Assembly (NCBI GenBank): GCA_014549065.1
Contig: JACDOX010000016.1
Span: 4,336,187-4,400,186 of the forward strand
DNA: 64,000 nucleotides
Reading direction: 5' to 3'
DNA from: Cardinalis cardinalis
Lineage: Eukaryota > Chordata > Aves > Passeriformes > Cardinalidae
Shown: positions 49,401-60,300 of the stretch, piece after piece
Layout: every line of letters starts with the position of its first letter
How positions within the stretch are numbered: position 1 is the first letter of the stretch
Made by a program: the position numbers and the translations under genes
The notes under the pieces: generated by a model
Told to the model about the DNA's origin: nothing
The model's database searches: none
Seen by the model: only the letters and a program-made list of their open reading frames with translations

Positions 49401-52400
49401 ATAATAATAATAAAAGAAAAAAAAGGTAGAGTAACCGGTAGGTTTGGGGGTTTTTTGGTGCTTTTTTTTTGTTTGTTTTTTTGTTTGGTTGTTTCTTTCA
49501 GTTTTGAAAATTAATCTTACAAGAGGTCTCAAACAANTTCAAAAACTTACAAAATATATTCAAGTGTGGAAAGTTATTTTACTGATAAAACAGCATTTCT
49601 TTATAATGTGCTTTTCTCCAGACAGGTTAAGGAAGCACAGGCATATCAGAACAAACCATTCATACCATCAGTACAAATCCCTTTTCTCCAACATAGGCAT
49701 TTGAAATTGATTGAACTGTAGTATNCCAAACAAACAAAGCAACAGAAAAGCAGTGACTGCTATAGACAATACAGGGAACATACAAAAAGATCTCTCAAGC
49801 CTTCAGTTGCTACAATTTCATAGTGGAAGTGCTTAGCTCTTCAGCTGGCTTTGTTTCACTGACTGGTTGTACAGGAGTAATTTGGTCTCGAACAAAAAAA
49901 TGGAAGCATTAACTCCAGTTCAGTGTTTGGAGCACAAACATATTCATTTTATAGATGCCCATTGTAAATTTTGGGTATTGCAGTAGAGTCAGCAATGGTC
50001 ACACTAAACCAGCTAGATGGGTTCGTACAGAATTAAATGAAAGTATTTTTGTGTTTTCTGCTAATTTCAGCACAGAATATTAACAAGCAGCACAGAGCTA
50101 GCAACAAAGAGATTTTTTTGTTTGTGCCATTAGTTACTCCATTGTAAAACCACCACTTGACTCTAATAGCTACAATCTCACTTGGTGTAATAAATAAAAA
50201 TATTTTGCAAACCAGCATTTTCAGTTATAAAGAGCAAGAGCTAATTATAGTAGTACTGAATCACCCAAGTGATCCNCACTGAAGATGATGGAAATAGGCA
50301 GGAGTAACTGGCACCTCTCCCTGGCCTGAAGCAATTGAGTTCCAGTGAATTTCCCTACAAAACTCCTGGGTGTGCATACCAAGTCCTACTCTCCTACCCC
50401 ATCTACAGATCTTACTAAGTAGGACTTTTAACTGGGTTTGTCCAGCTAGGCCAGTTGGTTATCTTCCTCAGTCATGTTCCAGGTAGTGGTGGGGTTTTTT
50501 GTTTGGTCAGTTTTTTTCAACATTAATTGCAAGAGTCAGATTTAAAAGCAGCTTGCATTTAAATAGCATGAAAATAATTGAGAATAACATCTGATTGATT
50601 GAAACATTGCCTCATATATTTTGAACATCCCAGTCTGCCTAGAAAAAGCTTAAAAATTATTATACAAATTCAAACTTGGATAAAAATATCCAATAAGTAT
50701 TTATTCACAGCACAAGCTTATCAGGTACTGATAAGTGTGTGTTCTGGTGACCGCCTTCAAAGTCCAACAAGCCAATGCCACAGCTGCACCCATTGCTGCA
50801 TTTTAAAAGGCAAAACCTGTTTTGTGTATGCAAAGCAGATCTGTAACACCACTTACACAATCAACAGCAAGTTAAACAGCCAGCAGAATACACCACACCA
50901 GTGTCACAGCTCAACAATGCTGTACCAGTTACAGGCATGCTTAGGTTATGTTTTCTTTTCAATCTTCTAGAGGAAATACAAATATATGAACATCACATAT
51001 TCTCTTAAGAACAAACAGTAATTAAATAGAATGATCCTTTCTTCACTACATACAGAAATAACAATGTATTTACAATATTTACAGTTTTCAAAAATTCTGT
51101 TCTTGCACTATTCTGCAGGAATTCAAATTCTTCAGCCTGAAAAATAGGTACACAATAGTTCTGATCATAAANAGCCTCTGAACAGAGACAGGTTACTAAT
51201 TCTTACTGGTGTAAAGACTAGAGGGCCTGAAAAGGAAATAAAGCCACTCATTTCAGCTAAACATCCCATTGTTTGTGGGATTACATGGCAAACTACAGAT
51301 GCTTTATGTTTTACCCAAGTGAGATATTGCTCATTTTCACAGTTTTCTCCATTTAAGTCACTGAACAAGTGAGCTGCAGTTGTAACTGCTTTCAGACTGC
51401 TGCTGTCATTAGAACATAGGTTATGATGAGAGTTACAAGCTCCCCTCCTGTACTTTCAGTTACAAGCAAGGGTATGCTCAGGGATACAGCTACAGCTATA
51501 CAGCTACATTTTGGGTTTGGTTTTTTGTTTGACTCAGCTTAAAACAGAAACACATCAGTTTAAAACAAAGCTGCTGATACACAGATTTGCTCTTAAGTTC
51601 CAAAGGTGGAGTCTCTTAACTTACAGTCTTGAAAAGTTTCAAAGCAGCTGGAAGCTTTAAACTACAAATTTAAAGCAAAACACACAAACCCCCCAGAGAA
51701 TCAATAATTAAAGCCAATTTTTAAAAAGAACATGGAAAAATACAGTAAAAATCTGCATGAGAGGAAGATAGTGTTAGTGGTGCAGAGCTGCTGTTCTCAA
51801 CTGAAAATAATGCAAGCACCTGTTCTGAGTAACAGTACTGATGAGAAAAATTGAAGGCTTCACAGTAATGCACACTTTCAGTGCCACTTTTTAACTACAA
51901 TGTTTCTTGAAAAGACAGAAAGGATTCAAAACTTGCAGACTTAATATGAGAAAAATAATCCAAACCTCATAGCAACAGAATGCAGAACTAAAGCTAACAG
52001 AAATCATGTATGTGACCTATTTCTAGGCCATGGTAAGACTTCAAAAGAAAAANAATCAGTTTGAAGTCCTTCACGTGCATGTGAAGAGTTATTGGCACAG
52101 GAGCTCCGAATCATTCAGCATGCCCTACATATGAATCCATGGAATTAACAACCAAAGTCTGGGAAGCTCAGACTGAAAGGAAACCCAAAGACATATGGTC
52201 CTTTGGCATCAGAGAAGGTAAACATTACCTTTCCAATGGATTGAGAGATTACAAACGTAGGAGCTGTATTTGCTCCTTTCACTAACAGTAGAAACCATAG
52301 CAATCCTTCCCAGCCTCTCACAACTGGGAGTAGGGAGCTTTCAAAATTACATCTTCATGCCACAAGCATCTTCTTCAAAAGAGAGAAGATGATACTGTAA

Positions 52401-52570
52401 AAACTGATCTTTTCAAGTTGAAAAAAATTACGTTTGGTCAGAATTGTATATGAATAGGATTCTGTGTTCAAACAGAACGGTTTGAGCACTCAGCAGTGGC
52501 AGCACAGCTGCATGTAAGGCATTTTAGGAATGATTCGAATACAGCTCACTGCCTTCAGCACTTGACTAAA
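43471..52570. other. Intergenic region between convergent ACSL4 and NXT2
   Basis: About 9 kb without a supported gene. In mammals the single-exon KCNE5 gene lies between these two genes, but no open frame here resembles a KCNE protein (no long hydrophobic helix followed by a basic SRK-type segment). Contents noted: one CR1 (47965-48202), an (AAT)n run near 49396-49413 and T-rich stretches. Some of the right part may be long NXT2 3' UTR. Confidence 0.6.
47965..48202 (+). mobile_element. CR1 LINE 3' end
   Basis: In + orientation: AAGAAATTCATTACTGTGAGGG, CCCTGGCACAGACTGTGGATGCC, CAAGGCCAGGCTGGAT, TCTAATGGAAGGTGTC, and the 3' end AAGGTCCCTTCCAACCCAAACC followed by ATTCTGTGATTCTGTGAC, the octamer-type terminal repeat characteristic of CR1. 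5' truncated at about 47965. Three Ns lie inside. Confidence 0.95.
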
Positions 52571-52579
52571 TTCAACTAA

Positions 52580-52763
52580 CACGAGCAACCTCTCACATTT
52601 TATTACTACAGCTGTGGTCACTGGAATCAACCCCGAAACATCTGCAGCCCGTCCGTAACATCAGATGCAACACAAAGAGCGCGCGCACTCCCTGTGGGAA
52701 CAGCTGCCTGCACAGTGGAGTGGTGGTGCCAGAGGGGAGAGGTCACTGCCCGTGCCAGCCCTG
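52580..52763 (-). other. NXT2: NXT2 proximal 3' UTR with polyadenylation signal
   Basis: On the - strand an AATAAA lies at 52604-52599, about 160 bases after the stop codon, followed by a GTG/TTAG-type GU-rich stretch. This would give a short 3' UTR. Longer forms using distal signals further left cannot be excluded. Confidence 0.4.
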
Positions 52764-52942
52764 CTAACTGGCCCAGTCCTGGAAGCGGAAGCAGTCCCCG
52801 GCGATCTTCCACACGGTGTTGGTGGGGGTGGCCTGTGCTGTCAGCAGGAAGTTCTGATTGAAGTAGCGCTGCTTATCCCCATCAAATTTGACAGTCCCAC
52901 TTGTCACCACGAGGACTGTTGTCTGGCCTTGAGTAGCTTGCT
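52764..52942 (-). CDS. NXT2: NXT2 coding exon 4 (residues 83-141) and stop
   Basis: Reads EQATQGQTTVLVVTSGTVKF, then YFNQNFLLTAQATPTNTVWK and FRFQDWAS with TAG at 52766-52764. The - strand acceptor is CCTCCTTGTGAAG. This exon holds the beta-sheet face that contacts the NXF partner. Confidence 0.96.
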
Positions 52943-55900
52943 CTTCACAAGGAGGTATGAAATGATGAAGAAAACAACTCAAACAAAGACTAGCAGGTAA
53001 AGAGGCAGGAAATGCACACAGAAGCTTGGCTCAATGTGGTTACACTGCGCCAGGCTAACAGCTGGGTACAGGCAGGGAAGTGCAGCTCTGGTGCAGCGTT
53101 TCTACACAGACAGCGGTGCGTTCACCAACACGGCTCGGCAATGGCTTTGCCACTTTCATCTCCTGCTCTTCATTTTAGAGCACTGACAAACACCTCCATT
53201 TGTGCTTAGAGTGAGCTCTCATTACTTGAGATATACACACATAGAGATATTTAGCAACTTGCATATACTTCCCCCCATCCCCCAGTTATTAGAAATTGTA
53301 TCTTTTTCACAGCAGAGCAAAGCAAGTGTGTTTGACCACAGGCTTTTCCCTTACTTATATTCCCAAAATGTCCATTAGAAGCCATTTATTAACTTCTCAA
53401 TTATGTAAGCCTTTCTTTAGGAGTTGTTAATCAGAAATCTAAAGAACTTAACACCTATTCTAGATGTAAAGAAACCAAAGCACATACAGGTTAATAACCA
53501 TTTGTTCACATGATACTGCAGGTCAGTACAAGAGGCCACCATAGGGGTCTCCCAAGCACAACATAACCTGGTAAGTCAGACTTTTTCCATACATGAAAAT
53601 AGATCACATCTGAATATGATCTAAACAAAAAAAGTCCTTAAAATATTTTCCCAGACATGAAAAAAAGTGTATAATTGCTGCATCTCTTGATTTGTGCTTT
53701 ATTCATGCACAACTTGACATTTCGACCCTTGGTATTTTCTCTAAGCTTATTCCAAAGGAATTATTAAGCCCTATTATAACTGCCACTTTCAATAGTTAAA
53801 AAGAATGAAAAATAACTAAGTAAATGATAATACAACCTTACCGTGAACAGGCTGGCAGTCCAACACATTAACCTGGAATTCACTTGATGGCAACATTTCA
53901 AAAAACTTATTTAGTTCTTCTTGCCCAGACACTGCATTTCCATTCCAAACTAATGTTGCTTTGTCCAAATACAGTCTGGTTAAAGCCTGAGTGATTATGA
54001 AAATACACATTTAAGAAAAATATGTAAACATATAATGGGCAACATAGAAAACTTACACTGTGAATTACAGATTTCTTCTGTTAGTTTGACAGATAAAATG
54101 CCTTCCTGAAACAGTAGCTCCTTTTAANAACCAGTGCTCCTGACCAAGAATTAAAACTAACACATTTTCCTTTANGAGTGGCACAGTGACTCATATCTCA
54201 AATATTGATAACACACCTTTAACAAAGGTAATGACAGAACTGAAGTGGTTGCTAACAAAAGGACAGTGCTACCTTTCCACAATAAGTTTATCACTGATTT
54301 TCTTTTTTTTTATTTATTTCTGAGAGGGAAAGTGTCCACACAACACAGTTTAGGTCAGGGAATTACAATTTCAGGTTAAAAAAAAAAAGTGAACAAGACC
54401 AGGAACAGGTGGAACTTGAAAAGTGCAGCAGCAAACCAGAACTTCCCAAACGTTTCATAAGCTGTCAGAGCTGAGTAACTGCCCAACTCTCCTTCAANGC
54501 ATTGACACACCCCTGACCAACCCACTCATGTGTGCAGAAACATGGGACTGCTGCTACTTTAACATACTGAATTGCAACTACAGTACATTTAAAATTCCAG
54601 AGATTGGTCTCCAAGGCTCTTTTGGTGAGCACATTTGTCACATGGTANCACAGCAGTGTGCTCCAGCAAGACTTGCAGAGCCAAACACAGCTGTACTGCT
54701 TCAACTTCAGGCACTCAGAAAAACCCCAGAACCAAAAGTGGTAACTGCTAATGAAAGAGGTTTGGGGAAAGAAAAAAGNGAAATCCTGTCCTCAAGGGAA
54801 AATAAAGCAAGTTCTGCTGCCCTGTACTGACCAAATCCTGCACCTGCAGGACACAGCTGCACACCAACTGAACGAGGGCCATGAGAAGTCTAAGGCACTT
54901 CTGAGCAGCCCCTTGTACAGCAAGGCTGCACTGGAGCACAAAATCCTCTGCAGGGAGCCTGAGGAGCAGCTCCCTGCTCTGCCACAGCCAGTGCAGCAGA
55001 GGGTCAGCAGTGCTCAGGTGCTTTCTGTGTAATGACAGTCAGAAATGCAAACAAACAGTGCCTGGACAGTTTTAACTATTGTCAAAACAGCTACATACCC
55101 TTCTCCTCTTGTCCATTGTCTCATAGTAAATATTGACAAACTCATCTGCAGCTCTACAAGCTTGATCCACATAGGTTTTGAAATCCTGGAGGGAAGAAAT
55201 CAGATCAAATTTCTTTAGTTATGCAACAGAATCATTGACTCAATTTCTCCTGCAAGTCACTTTGACTTCAAATAATGTTGAAATTTATTCTAATCTCCTT
55301 TTCTACTTGCAGGAGTACCAGCTGTTAGGCAGGTGACAGTTTCAGCATTAGTTTTGAATGCTGATATAGNTTTTGTATTTAAATTGCAAATATTTACATT
55401 GGACAATGGGTTACAGCTGGCTGCTGCAGGTAGTGTGGCCACACAATTGTTCAAGGAAAACAGTTGTTGCTCTGATGGCTGTTCTGAAATAAAGTTAAGG
55501 AACAAGATTTATTCAGGTACTTCTGAGGATTAGCAAGAACCCCATCACACTGCCATCCTAGTCTCATTTTTAACACACCTTTATATATAGAAATATAAAG
55601 TATAGTAAGAGAGAGAACACCAACATCTGACTGTATTTCTTCTAGTATAGATCAGTGCTGTACCCACAGGTCAAACCCAAACATTTCTCCTCACCCCTCA
55701 TCATTTTTGCTCACACCTCTCTANTTGCATTCACCCCCAGGTAACAGCCTTTGTGGTCCCACCACTGCACTGTGATCTCACTGGGTTATTGGCTCAGTTT
55801 GTGCATCTGTTTGCCTCTCAGTTTCTTACAGACCCTGAGCTGGGACACCCTGGAAAGCAGATTCTGAATTTCCTGTCCATACCTCCATAGATCTGCATTT

Positions 55901-57177
55901 GGTTCTCTTATCAATTGTTTAAAATGCTATTATTTATCACTGTCTTATTTCAGTATTGTACTCTCAGTATCTACAACTCTATCAGTGCTGAACAGTTTCA
56001 CTGCTGGTGTTTTCTTGGCTGCTTTTACTGANTATTCTCCAGAACCACCAGGAATCCCTCCAGTACTAACACAAGAAAATTCCAATCTCANAAAAAGCCA
56101 AGGCCTATCAAACAATCCCCAAAAGCCAAGCATATTTCTGTGCACTCTTTCCTCTCTCCCTGCATGGACACAAACTGCTCTTCACCTCCCTACCCTGCCC
56201 AGCAGCTCCCAGGCCACTGCCAGGCCCACAAGTGCCCAGAGAGCCTCTGGAGTGTCAGAGCTGTCCCGGGGAGCAGTGACTGCAGCTCNGCCTGCTGGGC
56301 AGTGACAGCAGGGCCCGGGAGCCCCCAGCAGCTCCCCCAAACCCTCCCCTGCAGCTCCCCACACACGCAGTGGCTGGGAAAGGGCAGNGAGAGGGCGCTG
56401 CAGGGGCGCCAGAGTCTGGAATCAGCTCTTGGGGTACNTGCAAGAGAAGTCTAACAGGAAATCAGCTCTCTCGGTTTTGCAGGTTTTTACAGCCATAACC
56501 AACAAAGTTTTAAACTCTGTGAACAATTCAGGCTGGAATAAACTCCTGGAGGTCATCTGGTCCTACTCCCTTTTCAAAGCAGCGCTGACCCCAAGGGTTG
56601 ATCGCTTTCCAGGCTGCATCTGACAGCCGAGTCCTCCGTCCTGTGTCCTCCCACGTTTGGACATCTCCGAGCATGGAGACGGTCACACTTCCTTCGTGTT
56701 CCAACGTCCAACCACCTCACCCAGAAACCCTCCTTCCAAGCTTTTAACAGGAAAGCCGTAATCGAAAAAACCAACCAACCAACCAGCCCCAAAATCAACT
56801 TCTCCNAGACTCTGGCGCCAACTCCAAGCAGTTTTCCAACGCACCCGGCCGCTGCCGACGGCCTCCCCGAGCTCCTCTCCGCCCTGGGGCCCCTATAGGA
56901 ACACACTGAGGCCGCCCCACNCGGGCCCCGCGCTGCGCCGGGACCCTCGGGAGGCCGGAGCGGCCCCTGCCCGCAGCCCGAGCTGAGGCGCTGCCGCCCT
57001 GCCCTGCCCGTTCCATGTCTCACGGAGCCGGGACGCTCCCGGCGGCCTCCCCGCGCTCCCGCGCCCGCCCTGTCGCCCGCAGCACCCTCCCGAGGCGGAC
57101 ACCCCGCGCTCCCCGGCCCCGGGCCGCGGTTCCCGGCCATTCCCGGCCCGGCCCGGACTCACCACGGACGCGGCCAT
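52764..57177 (-). CDS. NXT2: NTF2-related export protein 2, spliced CDS, 4 coding exons
   Basis: Exons on the - strand: 57177-57163, 55185-55099, 53986-53842 and 52942-52764. They sum to 426 bases, 141 residues plus stop, one residue shorter than the human short isoform. All junctions are GT-AG and in frame. The protein opens MAASVDFKTYVDQACRAADE and continues through LDKATLVWNGNAVSG, LPSSEFQVN, LDCQPVH and TTVLVVTSGTVKFDG to FRFQDWAS. It is a single NTF2-like fold (alpha helices then curved beta sheet) filling the whole chain. The family pairs with NXF1-type receptors to carry mRNA through nuclear pores. NXT1 is the alternative paralogue; the ACSL4 neighbour and the wording of the N-terminus support NXT2. 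It is convergent with ACSL4, as in human. Confidence 0.95.
53842..53986 (-). CDS. NXT2: NXT2 coding exon 3 (residues 35-83)
   Basis: Reads ALTRLYLDKATLVWNGNAVS, then NKFFEMLPSSEFQVNVLDCQ and PVH. The - strand acceptor is ATCACTCAG and the donor CACG|GTAAGG. It ends one base into codon 83. Confidence 0.96.
55099..55185 (-). CDS. NXT2: NXT2 coding exon 2 (residues 6-34)
   Basis: Reads DFKTYVDQACRAADEFVNIY then YETMDKRRR. On the - strand the acceptor is TTTCTTCCCTCCAG and the donor AGG|GTATGT. It encodes the first helices of the NTF2 fold. It has no stop-to-stop frame long enough to be listed by a length filter. Confidence 0.95.
56530..56735 (-). mobile_element. CR1 LINE fragment (old, reverse orientation)
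   Basis: Reverse-orientation CR1 landmarks: CTGGAGGTCATCTGGTCCTACTCCC, TTTTCAAAGCAGCGCTGACC, GAGCATGGAGACGGTCAC and GTTCCAACGTCCAACCACCTCACCC. Clearly diverged from the usual consensus wording, so an old insertion. It lies in NXT2 intron 1, some 400 bases from exon 1, at the edge of the CpG island. Confidence 0.75.
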
Positions 57178-57320
57178 GGGGCGGCGAGGCGGGAGGGCGC
57201 CGGAAGTGCTCTGCTCCGCCGCTTCCGGCCGCGCGTCCCTCGCCCAAAGCGTTCCGCCGCGGGGCCCTGCCGAGCGTTCCGCCGAGCGAGCATTCCCTCC
57301 GCCATGGACAGTCCCGAGCT
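56800..57320 (-). promoter_or_regulatory. NXT2: CpG island / NXT2 promoter with paired ETS sites
   Basis: CpG-dense block around NXT2 exon 1. Upstream of the ATG (to its right) are two ETS-type cores in opposite orientation: CCGGAAGTG at 57200-57208 and TTCCGG at 57223-57228. Paired CCGGAAGT elements are typical of TATA-less housekeeping promoters. No TATA box was seen. Long frames on either strand in this block reflect composition only. Confidence 0.75.
57163..57177 (-). CDS. NXT2: NXT2 coding exon 1 (residues 1-5)
   Basis: Only five codons, MAASV, then a perfect donor GTG|GTGAGT on the - strand (intron begins at 57162). It is too short for an ORF scan and was placed by the human-like start MATSL and by the CpG island. 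The start context is CCCCATGG, with +4 G. Confidence 0.9.
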
Positions 57321-60300
57321 TTCACTGCAGGGCTGCAAATGGCCCGGAGAGCTGGAACCGGGAAATGAATCGAAATTGTAATCACCACTGAATAGCGAAT
57401 AGTGTTGTGTATTTCTCTGTTTGTGTGGAGTAATTCTTAGAAATGACTGCTTTAGAACTTCAGTCAAATTTACTCAAAAAACCTAAAAATATCTTTACTG
57501 AAGTCCTTCTTAACTTAACATCCTTAACATCCTCATCTTAACATCCTTACTGAAGTAAAGGATGTATCAAGATTTCAAAAAATCATTTAGCCTTCTGAGT
57601 TAGGCCATATTTTCTTCTGTTTACAGCCATTGATTAAAATAAATTAACATTCATAACAAAGCACTGAATAATTTCAGAATCACAGACAAACTGCNCAGAT
57701 TTTGTCAGTTATTTGATACTGGGCAAGGAATGACCACTGAATGAAAACGGAATTCAGTCTCCAGTAAGGTGAAGATTCACATTTTCCCACAGAACCCTCG
57801 TGTGACAGTGATGCACTTTTGCNTTAAGGTCCATGCAGAAATGAGCACAGGCTGCATCTCAGCCAGGCCCCTTTTCAAATGAACCTTGCTCTGGGTCACA
57901 GCAAACTCTGACGTTTGGGGCACGAGCTCAANAATGAACTGTCCCCTAAAACAAGGGAAGCAACTGACACTGGCCAAATCCAGACTTTGATTAATGGGAT
58001 TCTTGTGAAACTGGATCATGACTCAGTGTTTGAGGGTTTTGCCTCGGCAAGAGCTCAGTGAAAGCTCAGGGATTTGATCTGTTGATTTGAATGAGAACTG
58101 GGAGTAGGTCTCATGTTTGACTTACAGGATGGATAAAAAAATTAATGCTAAAGCTGGATTTGGGATTTACTAAACTGCAGTGGACTTAGGAAAGCCTATT
58201 TTGGCCAGTTCCCAGCATAAAAGGAGGATCTGGGCAGAACCTGTGCTTGTTACTGTCCCGTGGGGACTCTCAACTGTGGCCACTCCACCTCAAATTTCTG
58301 CCATANCAGAACTGGAGGAATGCAATGACTCTTGTGCTGATAAATGCCCCCCTTGTTTCTTAAAGAAAAACAGGACTTGCTATATATTGTACTGGGAATT
58401 GTATCCAGTGGGGTATGCTGAGATAAGTACAAATAAACTGGTCCATTTTACTCCATTCAAAGCAGTCCCAAGTGGAGCTAAATTTTCAGAACAGGTGAGT
58501 TCAAAGTGTCACCANATTTGCTTGTTGAAGAAATGTTAAAATCCTCTTCATTTCATTAGGTAATGATGCATTATTTGACCTCTTGAGAAAATCTGACCAT
58601 GTGTATGTAAAACATANGGCCAGGTAAACTTTTTTATGGTTTTTTTCCCTCCAATATCTTCCCCATTTCAAAAAAAGAGACATCCTTTGAGACTAGGCAA
58701 TTTTAAGGTAAATTTTCATTAATTTTCTTTTCTTAAATGAATAATTATGGATCAGCTACAGATGGAGCACTAACTGCTGCACATGCTAGGTTTNACAGAA
58801 CTTCTGTGCAGAGCTCACTCAGATGAGAGAGGCCTGCAGGGCTGGAACTGCAATTTCTGTGCTCTCTGAAATTGTCAGCTCAGCTCAGCTCGTAGCATAT
58901 TCTGAGCTCAGTTTGGGTTGAGATCAGGCCTGAATGCTGGGCCCTGGCAGGTAGCCCACAACAATTAAAACTGGTTTGTGGGAGCTCTTAACATCAATCA
59001 GAGGCTAAGTAATATTTCTCCAGGCCAAATGTACCCGTGACCTTTTAAGGAATCATTTTCCAGTTAAGAACAATTTACTTCCAGCTGGAAGTAAAGAGTT
59101 TTGTCATTTGCTTTTCTTTACAAATGGGAGAGTTAGGGGAATCCTGTATGATTANTGAGTACATGCTTGCAGATGTTTTACTTCTGTTCCTGAATACACC
59201 AAACTCTTCAGCCTTGTCTGAGCCTCTGACCTGTGGTTTTGTGCTCAGCTGATCTGGCACAGCAGCTCTGCAGCAGGAAAAGCAGCACACCTTTCTTTTG
59301 GACTGTCCCTGCTCTCTGTGCTATTATAGTGGTACCCAATGTTCCCTAAAACATCAGTAATCCAATAGCCAACTGTGAAAAAAATGGCAAAATCCCACTG
59401 ACTCTAGTGGAAGCCAGACCTGGCCTTTGGTTTGTTTACTTTGGCTAAATAGGGAATAAAGTTTCTTCAAAATNTACCTTTAGCCTCTACACAGCCCCAG
59501 TGCTCAAGCTCCAGTTTTAGAAAATATCTTGGCCAAATGTCAAACAATTCCATCTCTGAAGGCAAATATTAGAGAGAGATTGTNTCTGAAATAATTACCC
59601 AAGCACCATTCAATTAACCTACTTGGCTATAAGGTGATGTATAAGGTGATGCACAAATCAATAGTTTGCAACAGAGGCATGTGTTTCAGATCAAACTAAT
59701 CAAGAAGCATCAGAGTAATTTCAAATTACAGACAAATACAAAGTTAAAATTCAAGCAGTTTAGATACCAAATGTATTGCAACTTAAAAGAGCTCTTTTAG
59801 GCAGGATATTCCCCAGGCAGAATTTCAACATATCATTGATTTTATTGAACTATTTTGTCTCTTTTCTAAAATAAAAACAATTACTGTCATTTTGGGAGAA
59901 CTCACAACACAGGTGCAAGTTCCCCAGTTGGTCTTTGGCCAGCTAATGACTGAAACTGTGCACTGGATTGGCCCTAAGCACAGCAATTGAAATAGACCTG
60001 ACTATTGGGAATTTTTCTGTTTGCTTTTCACAACCACTTTTCTCCCCCTTTACCTTCTAACCTTGTACATGTGTAGTGAGATGGANCAACAGGAGACCCA
60101 GCTCAGAGCCCAAAGGATAAATTTTAGCATCAGAGGGCTTGCTGCTATTTTCTACCTACCATAAGAAAAGTTTCTTGTTCACAAGCCTTTTAGCAGGAAG
60201 GGCTGTCAGGGAATGAAGAGGAGCTGTACAAAATGATCTCTCTTCTGCTTTATACTATAAAATACCTCCAATCAAATTTACTGAAGAAAGTCATAGCACT

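Larger units (their letters stand above)
52943..57162 (-). other. NXT2: NXT2 introns 1-3
   Basis: Intron 1 is 57162-55186, intron 2 is 55098-53987 and intron 3 is 53841-52943. Apart from the CR1 at 56530-56735 nothing functional was recognised in them. The open frames across 54.4-55.5 and 56.0-56.4 kb are low in conservation cues and cross N positions. Confidence 0.8.

Noticed and set aside
52764..57177. Assignment as NXT1 instead of NXT2
   Set aside because: NXT1 is not a neighbour of ACSL4, and the opening MAASVDFKTYVDQACRAA fits the NXT2 short isoform.
56574..57467. Open frames of up to 188 codons in the NXT2 CpG island
   Set aside because: Same composition effect; the longest - strand frame runs through exon 1 sequence in another frame and into a CR1 fragment. 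Only the five-codon exon 57177-57163 is supported.
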